Counted from the first letter of the stretch, positions 35,451 through 43,289 are shown. The stretch is DNA of 64,000 nucleotides from Burkholderia cepacia (GCF_001039005.1 NZ_LDWR01000050.1:186001-250000), one strand, 5' to 3'. Notes: generated from the sequence alone by a model not told the origin. Program-made: numbers and translations.

Positions 35451-36447
35451 GCCCCAGCGCGCCCTTCACCTCCGCGAGCGTCGCTCCCGCCACATCCCGC
35501 GCGTGCATCGTGCCGCGCTTCAGGATCGCCATCACCTCGCCCTTGTCGGCCTCGAACTCGCGTCGCCGCGCGCGGATCGGCTCGATCAGCGTCTGCAGCC
35601 GCTCGTTCAGCACGCGCTTGACCACGCTGTCGCCGAGCCCGCCGCGCCGATAGTGCGCCTTCAGTTCGTCGATCTTCTGCACGTCGGGCTCGAACGCATC
35701 GAGGAACGTAAACACGACGTTGCCCTCGACCTGGCCGGGGTCGCTCACGCGCAAGTGATTCGGGTCCGTGTACATGTCCTTCACGGCCTGCGTGATCTCG
35801 TCCGGCGTCGAGCCGAGCGTGATCGCGTTGCCGAGCGACTTGCTCATCTTTGCCTTGCCGTCGATGCCCGGCAGCCGCGTGACCGATGACAGCACGGCCT
35901 CGCATTCGACCAGCACGGGCTGCTCGACGGTCGCGTTGAAGCGGCGCACGAGTTCGTTGGTCTGCTCGATCATCGGCAACTGATCGTCGCCGACGGGCAC
36001 ATGCGTGGCCTTGAACGCGGTGATGTCGGCCGCCTGGCTCACCGGGTAGGTCAGGAAGCCGGCCGGGATGTCGCGCTCGAACCCGCGCAGGCGGATTTCT
36101 TCCTTGATGGTCGGATTGCGTTCGAGGCGCGCGACCGTGACGAGGTTGAGCAGGTATTGCGACAGCTCGGCGAGCTCGGGCACCTGCGACTGCACGACGA
36201 TGGTCGAGATCGCCGGATCGATGCCGACGGCGAGATAGTCGAGCGCGACCTCGATCACGTTCTCGGTCACGCGCTGGCGGCGGCCCATGTTGTCGGTCAG
36301 CGCCTGCGTATCGGCGAGCAGCAGGAATTGCCGCGCCTCGTGCTGCATCTGCACGCGTGCGCGCAGCGAGCCGATGTAGTGGCCGAGATGCAGCGGGCCG
36401 GTCGTGCGGTCGCCGGTGAGGATGGTCGGTCGGTTCGGATGGGTCAT
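35434..36447 (-). CDS. trpS: Tryptophanyl-tRNA synthetase
   Basis: A 337-residue class I aminoacyl-tRNA synthetase. The HIGH-type motif is [12 protein letters not shown] and the KMSKS motif is [16 protein letters not shown], both intact; [18 protein letters not shown] is the Trp-specific block. It charges tRNA-Trp with tryptophan. Start 36447 (MTHPNRPT) fits the family; an in-frame ATG at 36489 would add 14 residues and lies within a predicted pairing segment. The 170-base leader carries a 16-residue peptide ORF with two adjacent Trp codons and competing hairpins, so expression is probably set by Trp attenuation. Confidence 0.95.
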   Translation of the reverse strand: MTHPNRPTILTGDRTTGPLHLGHYIGSLRARVQMQHEARQFLLLADTQALTDNMGRRQRVTENVIEVALDYLAVGIDPAISTIVVQSQVPELAELSQYLLNLVTVARLERNPTIKEEIRLRGFERDIPAGFLTYPVSQAADITAFKATHVPVGDDQLPMIEQTNELVRRFNATVEQPVLVECEAVLSSVTRLPGIDGKAKMSKSLGNAITLGSTPDEITQAVKDMYTDPNHLRVSDPGQVEGNVVFTFLDAFEPDVQKIDELKAHYRRGGLGDSVVKRVLNERLQTLIEPIRARRREFEADKGEVMAILKRGTMHARDVAGATLAEVKGALGLTYFE

Positions 36448-36474
36448 GGTGGTCGTGGGTTCCGGGTTGTCGAA

Positions 36475-36573
36475 GCCGCCAGCCATGATGTCAGCGCAGA
36501 AACGCAAATGCCGCCATGGCTGGCGGCATCACGTTTGGGACATGCAAAAGGAAACGGGCCGCCTGGTTCAGGC
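36475..36573 (-). promoter_or_regulatory. Predicted trpS transcription attenuator
   Basis: On the minus-strand transcript four segments can pair. Segment 1 GCCTG (36569-36573) pairs with segment 2 CAGGC (36561-36565). Segment 2 GGCGGC (36558-36563) can instead pair with segment 3 GCCGCC (36522-36527). Segment 3 also pairs with segment 4 as a terminator-like hairpin, ATGCCGCC/GGCGGCAT at 36508-36529 with a 6-base loop, followed by TTGCGTTTC. A further 13-bp partner of segment 3 lies at 36475-36487. Order and spacing follow the classical trp attenuator; the T tract is weak. Confidence 0.7.
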
Positions 36574-36618
36574 GCGCCACCAGCAATGCAGATTCGGCAG
36601 GGCGGGTTTCGTTTTCAT
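36568..36618 (-). CDS. trpS leader peptide with tandem Trp codons
   Basis: A 16-codon ORF, MKTKPALPNLHCWWRA, ends just inside the first pairing segment. The adjacent Trp codons (TGG TGG, 36577-36582) lie where a stalled ribosome would cover segment 1. A TATACT box at 36625-36630 would put the transcript start at or near the ATG, giving a leaderless mRNA, unless transcription comes from further upstream; no -35 box or ribosome site is evident. Confidence 0.75.
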   Translation of the reverse strand: MKTKPALPNLHCWWRA

Positions 36619-36663
36619 CGCGGCAGTATAGCGTATGGCGCGGCGTCGGGCCGGCCGTGCGCG

Positions 36664-36819
36664 TCAGCGGATCACCGATTCCATCGCGAGGTATGCGGTT
36701 TCGGCGGACGGCCACAGCAGGTACAGCAGGCCGGCCATCAGCAGCAGTGCGCTCGCGCGCACCAGCGGCGTGCGGTCTTTGTCGAGCGGGGTGCGGACGG
36801 GTTGCTTGAATCTTTTCAT
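36664..36819 (-). CDS. Small single-span membrane protein, 51 residues
   Basis: A short ORF with a basic N-terminus (MKRFKQPVRTPLDKDRTPLV) and one hydrophobic span (ASALLLMAGLLYLLWPSAE). It lies 45 bases upstream of the trpS leader on the same strand and could share a transcript. I do not recognise a family. The topology and clean basic-then-hydrophobic layout favour a real gene. Confidence 0.5.
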   Translation of the reverse strand: MKRFKQPVRTPLDKDRTPLVRASALLLMAGLLYLLWPSAETAYLAMESVIR

Positions 36820-36935
36820 GCGTGCAGGCGCGTCATGCGCCACTCCAACGGTTACTGCAACGGGTCGAGTGAAACGACGCCGGGGTGTTGCGGGGTTCAA
36901 CGGGGGCTGGGGCAGGGTTGGCCGGTTGCGGGGCA

Positions 36936-36961
36936 TTAAAAAGGGGACGGTTGAACGTCCC
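36936..36961 (-). terminator. Intrinsic terminator on the minus strand with no gene before it
   Basis: GGGACG/CGTCCC (36944-36949 with 36956-36961) with a 6-base loop is followed on the minus strand by TTTTT. No minus-strand gene ends here. It may end a short RNA or act in the leader of the 51-residue protein. Confidence 0.65.
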
Positions 36962-36991
36962 GTGGCTGCCGTCCATGCCGAGGCGACGGGC

Positions 36992-37024
36992 ATCCTACCA
37001 GTTCGGCGGCCCGGACACAGTCAA
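36992..37024 (-). promoter_or_regulatory. Promoter-like sequence reading to the terminator at 36936
   Basis: On the minus strand TTGACT (37019-37024) and an extended -10 TGGTAGGAT (core TAGGAT at 36992-36997) are separated by 21 bases, long for sigma70 but the extended -10 could compensate. A transcript from it would be about 50 bases to the terminator. Confidence 0.3.
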
Positions 37025-37215
37025 GAATTGTCGGAATGGGTGCGGCCGCAGGCGTGCTGCCCATCCGCTCGAAACGCGCGTAGGCCGGCGCGTCGCCGCG
37101 CAGCTCCAACGTCGGCACCAACTGACTTCACAGACCCGTCGCACGGTTCGTCCCTGCAGCGGTCCTGCCGAAATTTCCGGCAAGGCCGTCGCGCATCCAT
37201 TTCCCGGAGAACACC

Positions 37216-37320
37216 ATGCGATATCCATTGCGGCACGCCGACCACGGCGCCTCGGCGCTGCGCCCATCCGAACCCGAACCGCACGCACCGGCAACGCGGG
37301 CGGACATCGACGAGGGGTGA
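37216..37320 (+). CDS. Small ORF (34 residues) heading the R-body locus
   Basis: An ORF of 34 codons with a good ribosome site (CGGAGA, five bases before the ATG) that ends three bases before the ATG of the 216-residue gene. The product starts MRYPLRHADHGASALRPSEP and is Pro/Ala/His-rich without a known match. Tight spacing suggests co-translation with the R-body genes. Confidence 0.45.
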   Translation: MRYPLRHADHGASALRPSEPEPHAPATRADIDEG

Positions 37321-37323
37321 GCC

Positions 37324-37974
37324 ATGAGCAACGAAGCCCTCGACCCCCTGCTGCGGCAGTTCGCGGAGAAGCGATTGGGACGGCCTCTCGAGCCGGGCGA
37401 AGAACAGGCGCTGCTGGAGCGGCTGCCGGGCAGGCACGGGAGCCCGCCGGCACCGGTCGCCGGCACGGCCGCGCAGGCGAGCGCCGCGAACCCGCCATTG
37501 CCGCGGTTGAAAACCCGGCAGGAGGCGCGCGAGCAGGTCAAGCATTTTCTGCAGCTCAACCAGCAGAAGGCATACGAGAAGATGCGCGGCATCCTGCAGA
37601 CGATCGACGCGCAGAACGAGACGACCCTCGGCATGCTGGCGTCGGAACAGCAGAAAGTGTCCGGCGTACTCGACGCGCACGCGCCGCCGGGCGATGCGCA
37701 GGCATCCGGCGCGGCCGACATCCAGGACAGCACCCGCGAGGCGCTGGCGTTGATCGGCGAACAGCTGACGGGCCTCATCCGGCAGGAAATCGACGCATGC
37801 TTCCGGCAATACGTCGATTCGTTCGCCGAACGGCTCGCCGTACGTCTCGACGCGATAGACGACCGGTTGCAAGGCATCGGCGCCGGTCCGGCCGAACCGT
37901 CCGAACCGACCGCGCCGGGTGCTGTCGCCACCGCTGCCGTTCACGATATCTCCGGCTCAGCGTCCATGGAGTAG
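37324..37974 (+). CDS. R-body-associated protein of unknown function, 216 residues
   Basis: A mainly helical protein upstream of the first RebB-family gene. It starts MSNEALDPLLRQFAEKRLGR, has a Pro/Ala-rich linker (residues 40-60), then a long amphipathic helix region (ARLKTRQEAREQVKHFLQLN-like, residues 58-110) and a second helix around LIRQEIDACFRQYVDSFAER. It could be a coiled-coil assembly or regulatory factor. No family recognised. Ribosome site GAGGGG. Link to R-bodies is positional. Confidence 0.6.
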   Translation: MSNEALDPLLRQFAEKRLGRPLEPGEEQALLERLPGRHGSPPAPVAGTAAQASAANPPLPRLKTRQEAREQVKHFLQLNQQKAYEKMRGILQTIDAQNETTLGMLASEQQKVSGVLDAHAPPGDAQASGAADIQDSTREALALIGEQLTGLIRQEIDACFRQYVDSFAERLAVRLDAIDDRLQGIGAGPAEPSEPTAPGAVATAAVHDISGSASME

Positions 37975-38054
37975 CACGCGGGTCATGCGGCTGAACGCGA
38001 AACCGGCCGGCCCCGATGTGCGACCTCTCAACTACGTGAACCAAGGAGCAACAA

Positions 38055-38390
38055 ATGGCTGATACGTGTCAAGTGTGCCAGGTCAATCCCGCGATTACCG
38101 ATGCGGTCACACAGGTCAACGTCAAGGTGGTCGCCGAGGCGCCGGCAATGGCGATGGGCTCGCTGTACCAGGCCCAGAGCCATTCGCTCAGCATCCTGTT
38201 CGAGAACGCGGTGCAGCAGCAGTCGCAGGCCGCGATCCAGTCGCAGACGTCGACGAACGTGGGGACGATGCAGCTCTATACGATCGGGCCGGAAAGCGCG
38301 GGTGCGGCCGCCACGGAAATCGGCTCGAACGGGATCATCTCCCTGCTGGCCGACGTGATCGCGATCGGGAAGGCGATGGCCGCCCACTAA
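38055..38390 (+). CDS. RebB-family R-body protein 1
   Basis: A 111-residue RebB-family protein. Core: NPAITDAVTQVNVKVVAEAP, then QAQSHSLSILFENAVQQQ, with an alanine/glycine-rich hydrophobic end. RebA/RebB proteins polymerise into coiled ribbons (R-bodies) that can extend and pierce membranes. A Cys pair (CQVCQ) precedes the core, as in the second copy. Ribosome site AAGGAG. It is the first of four family members in the locus. Confidence 0.9.
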   Translation: MADTCQVCQVNPAITDAVTQVNVKVVAEAPAMAMGSLYQAQSHSLSILFENAVQQQSQAAIQSQTSTNVGTMQLYTIGPESAGAAATEIGSNGIISLLADVIAIGKAMAAH

Positions 38391-38580
38391 GGCGCTGTCG
38401 CAACGCCGTGGTCGAGCGGCGGCGCAAGCGGCACGAGCCGCCGATGCCGCCGCCGGGCCGCGGATCCGCAGCACGGCCGCCGGCACCTGAACAGCGGTGC
38501 CGCACGGTGTTCCGGAGCAACCGACAGGACGGGCAGAGCCGATTCGATGCGGCGCCCGTTCGCAAACCAGGAGAAATACG

Positions 38581-38949
38581 ATGGCAGATGACGCAAACGC
38601 CAACGCGAAGGACCCGAAAGACCCCTGCAACTGCAAGACGTGCGCGGTCAATGCCGCGATCACCGACGCGGTCACGCAGACCAACGTCAAGGTGGTGGGT
38701 GAAGCGCCCGCGATGGCGACGGGATCGCTGTACCAGGCCCAGAGCCATTCGCTCAGCGTGCTGTTCGAGAACGCCGTGCAGCAGCAGTCGCAGTCCGCTG
38801 TGCAGCTGCCGACCTCGACGAACGTGGGCACGATGCAGCTCTACACGCTCGGGCCGGCGAGCGCTGGCGCCGCCGCGACGGAAATCGGCTCGAGCGGCGT
38901 GCTTTCCGTGCTGGCTGACGTGCTTGCGCTCGGCAAGGCGCTTGCCTGA
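38581..38949 (+). CDS. RebB-family R-body protein 2
   Basis: A 122-residue paralogue very close to copy 1: NAAITDAVTQTNVKVVGEAP and the same SHSLSVLFENAVQQQSQ stretch. It has a longer N-terminal tail with three cysteines (CNCKTCAVN). Two near-identical subunits in tandem recall the RebA/RebB pair needed for ribbon formation. It begins 190 bases after copy 1 with CAGGAG as ribosome site. Confidence 0.9.
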   Translation: MADDANANAKDPKDPCNCKTCAVNAAITDAVTQTNVKVVGEAPAMATGSLYQAQSHSLSVLFENAVQQQSQSAVQLPTSTNVGTMQLYTLGPASAGAAATEIGSSGVLSVLADVLALGKALA

Positions 38950-39145
38950 CGCGTAATCCGGCGTTGACGCCGGGCGGTGGCCTCGATCCCGGTGGCTACC
39001 GCCCGGCGCCCGACGTCGTGTCGACGCCCGCGATGACGAGCGCCCGCGGCGCATCGACGGCGCCGTGCGGCGCGTATCGCCGACCGACCCACTCATGCTT
39101 TCGCCGTCACTGCGCCGCAGCGGCGAGCACACCAGGAGCAACGAC

Positions 39146-39469
39146 ATGCCGGAACAGGTTTCCGCCGCGATTACCGATGCAGTCACGCAAGCCAACGTCA
39201 AGGTAGTGGGCGAAGCGCCCGCCGTGGCGTTGGGCACGCTCATGCAGTCGAACAGCCATGCGTCCGCGATCTTGCTTCACAACGCGGTGCAGATGCAGGC
39301 GAACCAGGCGGCGTCCAACCTCGCCGCCACGACCGTCGGCATCATGCAGCTCTATGCCGGCTCGCCGGTGGCGGCGGCCGGTGCGGCGCGGTCGGCGAAC
39401 GACAACTTTGCGTCGCAACTGGCCGCCGTCGCGCAGTTGATGAACGCCATCAGCCACTGGCGCGGCTGA
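39146..39469 (+). CDS. RebB-family R-body protein 3
   Basis: A 107-residue member: VSAAITDAVTQANVKVVGEA, LMQSNSHASAILLHNAVQMQ and an Ala-rich tail ending NAISHWRG. It lacks the N-terminal cysteines of copies 1 and 2. Ribosome site CAGGAG. A GC-rich hairpin (GCGCGCC 39478-39484, GGCGCGC 39494-39500) follows and may end the transcript. Confidence 0.88.
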   Translation: MPEQVSAAITDAVTQANVKVVGEAPAVALGTLMQSNSHASAILLHNAVQMQANQAASNLAATTVGIMQLYAGSPVAAAGAARSANDNFASQLAAVAQLMNAISHWRG

Positions 39470-39477
39470 CCTGCACC

Positions 39478-39507
39478 GCGCGCCGCGCAACCCGGCGCGC
39501 GCAATTT
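39478..39507 (+). terminator. Possible terminator hairpin after RebB copy 3
   Basis: A 7-bp stem with a 9-base loop, followed by GCAATTT; the T tract is short, so efficiency is doubtful. It lies between two convergent genes. Confidence 0.4.
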
Positions 39508-39550
39508 CCCTGCGCCACCGCGCGGCACGACGCACGTGCTTGCCGGGGCG

Positions 39551-40225
39551 TCAATTGGCGTCGACGATGTAGCGGAGCTGCTCCAGTTTCTCGATCGTCA
39601 CACCGTGATCGTGAAGCCGGATCAGGCCGTCGCGCTGCAGCTTCTGCAGGCTGCTGTTCAGTCGCGGCCGGCTGACGTTGAGCATCGCGGCGAGGATGCT
39701 CTGGCTCTCCGGCAGCGCCACCTCGAGATCGTTCCCTTGCATGCGGTTCAGCAGATGGCGCGCGAGCCTTGCTTCGAGCCGGTACAGGCACGCCGACTCG
39801 ACGAAGTCGCTCAACTGGTGGATGTGCCGGCACAGCTGCTCGTGGATGCGCTCCATGAAATCCGCGTTGGCCAGCAGCGGCGCGAAGTACTGGCGATGCA
39901 GCAGCGAAATGCGGCAGTCGGAGCTCAACTGGGCGGTGAAGCTGCGCCGGTGTGCGCGAAACAGCGTGCTTTCGCCGATGAGCTCGCCCGGCATCGAGTG
40001 GCCGAGAATGATTTCGCGTCCGCCGGGTTCGTGCAGCGTGTTGTAGACGCGGCCGCGGTGCACGAAAGCGACGAAATCTCCCGGATCGCCCTTGAAGAAC
40101 AACAATCGATTGCCGTGTTCGGGCCAGGGTGTGACATGCCTCTCGATGTGAGCCAGCAGGCTTTCCGGGAGATCGGTAAGTATCGGTATATTGCGCAGCG
40201 TTTGAACGTTAGCAAGGGCAGGCAT
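39551..40225 (-). CDS. Crp/Fnr family regulator of the R-body locus
   Basis: A 224-residue Crp/Fnr protein. The cyclic-nucleotide-like domain occupies residues 15-130 (RLLFFKGDPGDFVAFVHRGR, GREIILGHSMPGELIGEST); the winged helix is SQSILAAMLNVSRPRLNSSL then QKLQRDGLIRL. The cAMP-contact Arg-Ser pair and the Fnr cysteines are not seen, so the signal is unknown. Start 40225 (ATG) is preferred over a TTG at 40309. It faces away from the sigma factor gene across an AT-rich 344-base region and probably controls it. Confidence 0.85.
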   Translation of the reverse strand: MPALANVQTLRNIPILTDLPESLLAHIERHVTPWPEHGNRLLFFKGDPGDFVAFVHRGRVYNTLHEPGGREIILGHSMPGELIGESTLFRAHRRSFTAQLSSDCRISLLHRQYFAPLLANADFMERIHEQLCRHIHQLSDFVESACLYRLEARLARHLLNRMQGNDLEVALPESQSILAAMLNVSRPRLNSSLQKLQRDGLIRLHDHGVTIEKLEQLRYIVDAN

Positions 40226-40569
40226 GTTTTCCGTGCGAGGTTGTTTGACGATGCGGCCACCTAGCGAAAAACGCTGCCTTTGGTACTGCGTGAAAAATGA
40301 ATAATCCAAATAACCAGATAATGGGAAAACGGTCCGGATAGGGCGGCAGTTCGGCGGCAGTCGTTCTTGTTCCTCGCAATACCTTTATTCACGCCCGGCG
40401 GCGTGCCTGAAACGACGGATGGGGCTATGCCGGGCGATTGGAATTTTTGTTCATAATAATCAAGAAAATTTACGAAACCGATTATCGTAGTAACGGTGTT
40501 ACGCGGGTAACAGCGTCATTCGAGGCATCGAATCGATTCTGTGTTTTCCATAAAAAAGGAAGGCACGGG
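40226..40569. promoter_or_regulatory. AT-rich divergent control region with GTAAC/GTTAC dyads
   Basis: This 344-base gap is clearly richer in A/T than its surroundings. At 40490-40511 GTAAC-ggt-GTTAC-gcgg-GTAAC forms two overlapping inverted repeats, about 60 bases before the sigma factor start. They are good operator candidates for the Crp-like protein or another regulator. Confidence 0.45.
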
Positions 40570-41127
40570 ATGACAACCTCGAACCAGCACGCTGCCCCGA
40601 CGCCCGAGTCACCGGCGCAGCAGCTCGATCGCACGTGGCGGGAAATGCAGGGGAAATTGCGGCGCCGCGCGCGCCTGTTGTGCAAGGGCGATATTTACCG
40701 TGCCGACGAACTGCTTTCGGATACCGCACTCAAGGTCCACATTTACCTGCAGCGCTCGCCCGAGCGCGTTCAGAACCTGTCCGGCTTTCTCTTTCTGGCG
40801 CTGAACCACGCGTTCCTCGATGGCGCGCGCCGCCGTCTCCGCGAAAGCGGCAGGCTCGAATTCGACCCGGACTGGGACGACGATCACACCGTCGAGCTGG
40901 CTGGCCACGCGCCGTCGATGGAGCAGCAACTGCTGCTCCGGCAGTTGCTGCTGCGTCTCGAGCAGGCGCTGTGCACGCTCCCGCCTCAGCAGCAGATGCT
41001 GTTCACGCTGAAGTTCGAGGAGGACCGCCCCTATCTGCACATCGCGGCGACGCTCGGGATCAACGAGCCGCTTGCCAGAAAGCGCGTCGAGCTGCTGCGC
41101 AAGAAATTGCGCGAGGAACTCGCGTGA
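40570..41127 (+). CDS. Sigma-70 family RNA polymerase sigma factor in the R-body locus
   Basis: A 185-residue sigma factor of ECF-like size. Region 2 covers about residues 15-80 (RARLLCKGDIYRADELLSDT, then VQNLSGFLFLALNHAFLDGA) and region 4 covers 115-180 (LEQALCTLPPQQQMLFTLKF, then HIAATLGINEPLARKRVELL). An anti-sigma gene is not seen. R-body loci in other proteobacteria often carry a dedicated sigma factor, so it likely drives the reb genes. The start at 40570 follows GGCACGGG; an ATG at 40438 in the same frame lies in AT-rich leader DNA. Confidence 0.85.
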   Translation: MTTSNQHAAPTPESPAQQLDRTWREMQGKLRRRARLLCKGDIYRADELLSDTALKVHIYLQRSPERVQNLSGFLFLALNHAFLDGARRRLRESGRLEFDPDWDDDHTVELAGHAPSMEQQLLLRQLLLRLEQALCTLPPQQQMLFTLKFEEDRPYLHIAATLGINEPLARKRVELLRKKLREELA

Positions 41128-41151
41128 GCGCGTTCACGAACGCGCTCACGC
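41122..41151 (+). other. 13-bp perfect hairpin over the sigma factor stop codon
   Basis: GCGTGAGCGCGTT (41122-41134) pairs fully with AACGCGCTCACGC (41139-41151) around a 4-base loop. It includes the stop codon and is not followed by a T run, so it looks like an RNA-stability or attenuation element between the sigma gene and the next RebB gene. Confidence 0.5.
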
Positions 41152-41240
41152 AGCGTTCCTAACGGCATGCGCGGCGTCGATGGCCTGCCGGCCCGCCGTT
41201 CCTTCCATCGCATGCCGGTGCCGAGATCCGAGGAGGCCTC

Positions 41241-41534
41241 GTGGCAGACAAAGTCAATGAGCAGGTTACCGACGCGCTGACGCAGACCAATGTCAACGTC
41301 GTCGCGGGATCCCCGGCCCAGGCGCTGGGCATGCTTTACCAGATGTTCAGCCAGGCCGTCGGCATCTCGGCGCAGAACATGACGCAGCAGCAGGCGGCGC
41401 TGAACCAGATTTCGAACGCGGTCGTGTCGAAGGCGGTGGCCATGATCCTGTCCGTCGAAGCGTCGCCGAAGCCGGCCTCGGGCGGCGCGGCGCATGCCCC
41501 GACGGCCGGGCCGCAGACGGGCTCCACGCATTAG
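41241..41534 (+). CDS. RebB-family R-body protein 4 (GTG start)
   Basis: A 97-residue divergent member: VNEQVTDALTQTNVNVVAGS, ALGMLYQMFSQAVGISAQNM and a Pro/Ala-rich tail instead of the hydrophobic end of the other copies. GTG start with a strong GAGGAGG ribosome site. It may be a minor or capping subunit; that is speculation. Confidence 0.85.
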   Translation: MADKVNEQVTDALTQTNVNVVAGSPAQALGMLYQMFSQAVGISAQNMTQQQAALNQISNAVVSKAVAMILSVEASPKPASGGAAHAPTAGPQTGSTH

Positions 41535-41563
41535 CGCGCGATGACTCTCGGGATACCTGAACC

Positions 41564-42193
41564 ATGAACATGAAAGGCCTTTTGGGCGGACGCGGCGACG
41601 ACGCGCCGCAGACGCCGGGCGATGCCGACGACGACGCAGACACCGCAGCTGGAGCAGCCGAAGCAGCAACGCCGGCCGAGGTCGCGCCGCACGCCGCGGC
41701 GTCGAAGGCCGGCGCGCGCACGTGGCCGGTCAACCGGCTGCGCAGGCTTACCGATGCGCTGAAGGCACCGAACCAGATCGCGGATGCGGCCGGGTCCGGC
41801 GGCTCGACACTGAAGACCGTGCAGGCGATCAACGCGGAGGCTGCGTCCTACGCGACGACGCAGATCGCCGTCGGCCCGAACATGATGATCACGCAGGCGG
41901 GCGGCCTGGTCGCGCAGGCGGCGGCCAACTACTTCGAGGCGTCGACGTCGCTGGCGATCGCGGGCAAGAGCGTGCTGATGAAGGATCTGGCGCAGAAGAC
42001 CATCGACGAGAACGAGCGCGGGATGGCGATGGATGCGGTGGGCCTGCTGTTGACGGACCTGTTCGTCGCGACCGCGGCGCTCGTCGCGGGTGCCGCGGAG
42101 GCGATCGAAGGGGAGGCCGCGAGCATCGCGCTCGACAAGATCGACGACAGCCTGCAGAAGTATCAGGCGCTGCTGGACAAGAAGGGCACGTAG
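41564..42193 (+). CDS. R-body-associated protein of unknown function, 209 residues
   Basis: The first 55 residues are acidic and Ala-rich; the rest is helical and hydrophobic, with IAVGPNMMITQAGGLVAQAA, NYFEASTSLAIAGKSVLMKD and LFVATAALVAGAAEAIEGEA. The Ala-rich amphipathic style resembles Reb proteins but the core motif is absent. It lies 29 bases after RebB copy 4, so the same transcript. No family recognised. Confidence 0.6.
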   Translation: MNMKGLLGGRGDDAPQTPGDADDDADTAAGAAEAATPAEVAPHAAASKAGARTWPVNRLRRLTDALKAPNQIADAAGSGGSTLKTVQAINAEAASYATTQIAVGPNMMITQAGGLVAQAAANYFEASTSLAIAGKSVLMKDLAQKTIDENERGMAMDAVGLLLTDLFVATAALVAGAAEAIEGEAASIALDKIDDSLQKYQALLDKKGT

Positions 42194-42504
42194 CGCGCGC
42201 CGCGGCGCATCGCCGCTTCACCTCCGGTGGTGGTGGACGTTCTTGTGGAAGCAGGGCGGACGACATCGATGACGGTTCGGAGCGAAATGACCCGCATTGA
42301 ATCGATGCGCGCGCAATCGTTCGTGCGGCGGCGGTGAGCGTTTGACTTCCGCGCGCGCAGCGACAAAGAATCAATCGACACGACCCGCCGGGCTATCGGG
42401 CCCGACGCGGGATGTGAGCGGCGGGACCGACGCACGTCCGTTGTCTCGAACGCGTCGCGGCCCTGCCAGGCACCAGCAGTCCCATCGAGTCATGCGAGGA
42501 ACCC
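42194..42504. other. Gap within the R-body locus
   Basis: 311 bases with no supported gene. I see no clear promoter or terminator in it. Confidence 0.3.
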
Positions 42505-42951
42505 ATGCCCTACATCATTCAGCAAGTACAAGGTCCCGCGCCGCTGGCGGTTGGCGAGCGCCTCTGGGGAGATGCGACGGAAATCGATTTCGGCGCGATG
42601 ACGAGCTGCATCGCGCTCGTCGAGGAGACGCCGGGCCAGCCGGCGTCGGTTCGAGCCATCCACCTGTCGATCGTCAGCGCCGACGGCACGCCGGTCTACG
42701 ATCCGGCGTCGGATGTGACTGGGCAGGTCGACACGATCATGCAACAGAACGGCAACCTGCGCGCGTGCCTCGGGCGTATCGACCTCTGGCAGGCCAGCGA
42801 GTCGCCAGAGTTGCAGGCGTTCTTCGTCAACCTGATGCAGGGCCTTGAAATCATGACCTGGGTGCAGTTGCCGGACGGCAACCTGCGGGTGCGGTTCACC
42901 GGCGGCACGATCCAGTATCAGCAGGGCACCGGCGCGTGGATCGACGTGTAG
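42505..42951 (+). CDS. Unknown protein at the end of the R-body locus, 148 residues
   Basis: A soluble, beta-rich protein starting MPYIIQQVQGPAPLAVGERL, with a TAL-type centre (IDLWQASESPELQAFFVNLM) and an end INVRFTGGTIQY-like strand. The family is not recognised. Ribosome site CGAGGAA. Membership of the R-body locus is inferred from direction and position; a GC-rich hairpin (CCGGCGCCC 42971-42979, GGGCGCCGG 42991-42999) follows. Confidence 0.55.
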   Translation: MPYIIQQVQGPAPLAVGERLWGDATEIDFGAMTSCIALVEETPGQPASVRAIHLSIVSADGTPVYDPASDVTGQVDTIMQQNGNLRACLGRIDLWQASESPELQAFFVNLMQGLEIMTWVQLPDGNLRVRFTGGTIQYQQGTGAWIDV

Positions 42952-43289
42952 CCGGCACGACCCGTTGAAGCCGGCGCCCGCCACACGAGTGGGCGCCGGT
43001 GCAATACCGGTTGATGGTTTCGAATCTCCGCGCAATCGCATCGAAAAATTCATTCTTCGAAACTGAAGCGCATGGGTCGAACCGCTTTCGGCCATCGCGC
43101 CGTCGAGGCGATTCGAAGCAGCGCGCCGTCTTGCGCCGCTCGCCACCCACGCCACGCCCAGCTTTTTGCTCGTCAACACCAACAAAAAACATCATTTCGC
43201 GCAAGCGTGCGTGTCAGCAGAATGTCTCCATTCCAACTCACGCGACAGCATGAGCGTCGCGGCGAGCCGCACTTCAGAAGGAGACAGCC
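42952..43289. other. Gap after the R-body locus
   Basis: 338 bases without a gene. A 9-bp stem with 11-base loop at 42971-42999 could end upstream transcription although no T tract follows. The rest is AT-richer than average around 43020-43060 and should hold the promoter of the monooxygenase operon. Confidence 0.4.

Noticed and set aside
42971-42999. Strong terminator after the R-body locus
   Set aside because: Stem is good but no T tract follows, so it is not listed as a separate terminator.
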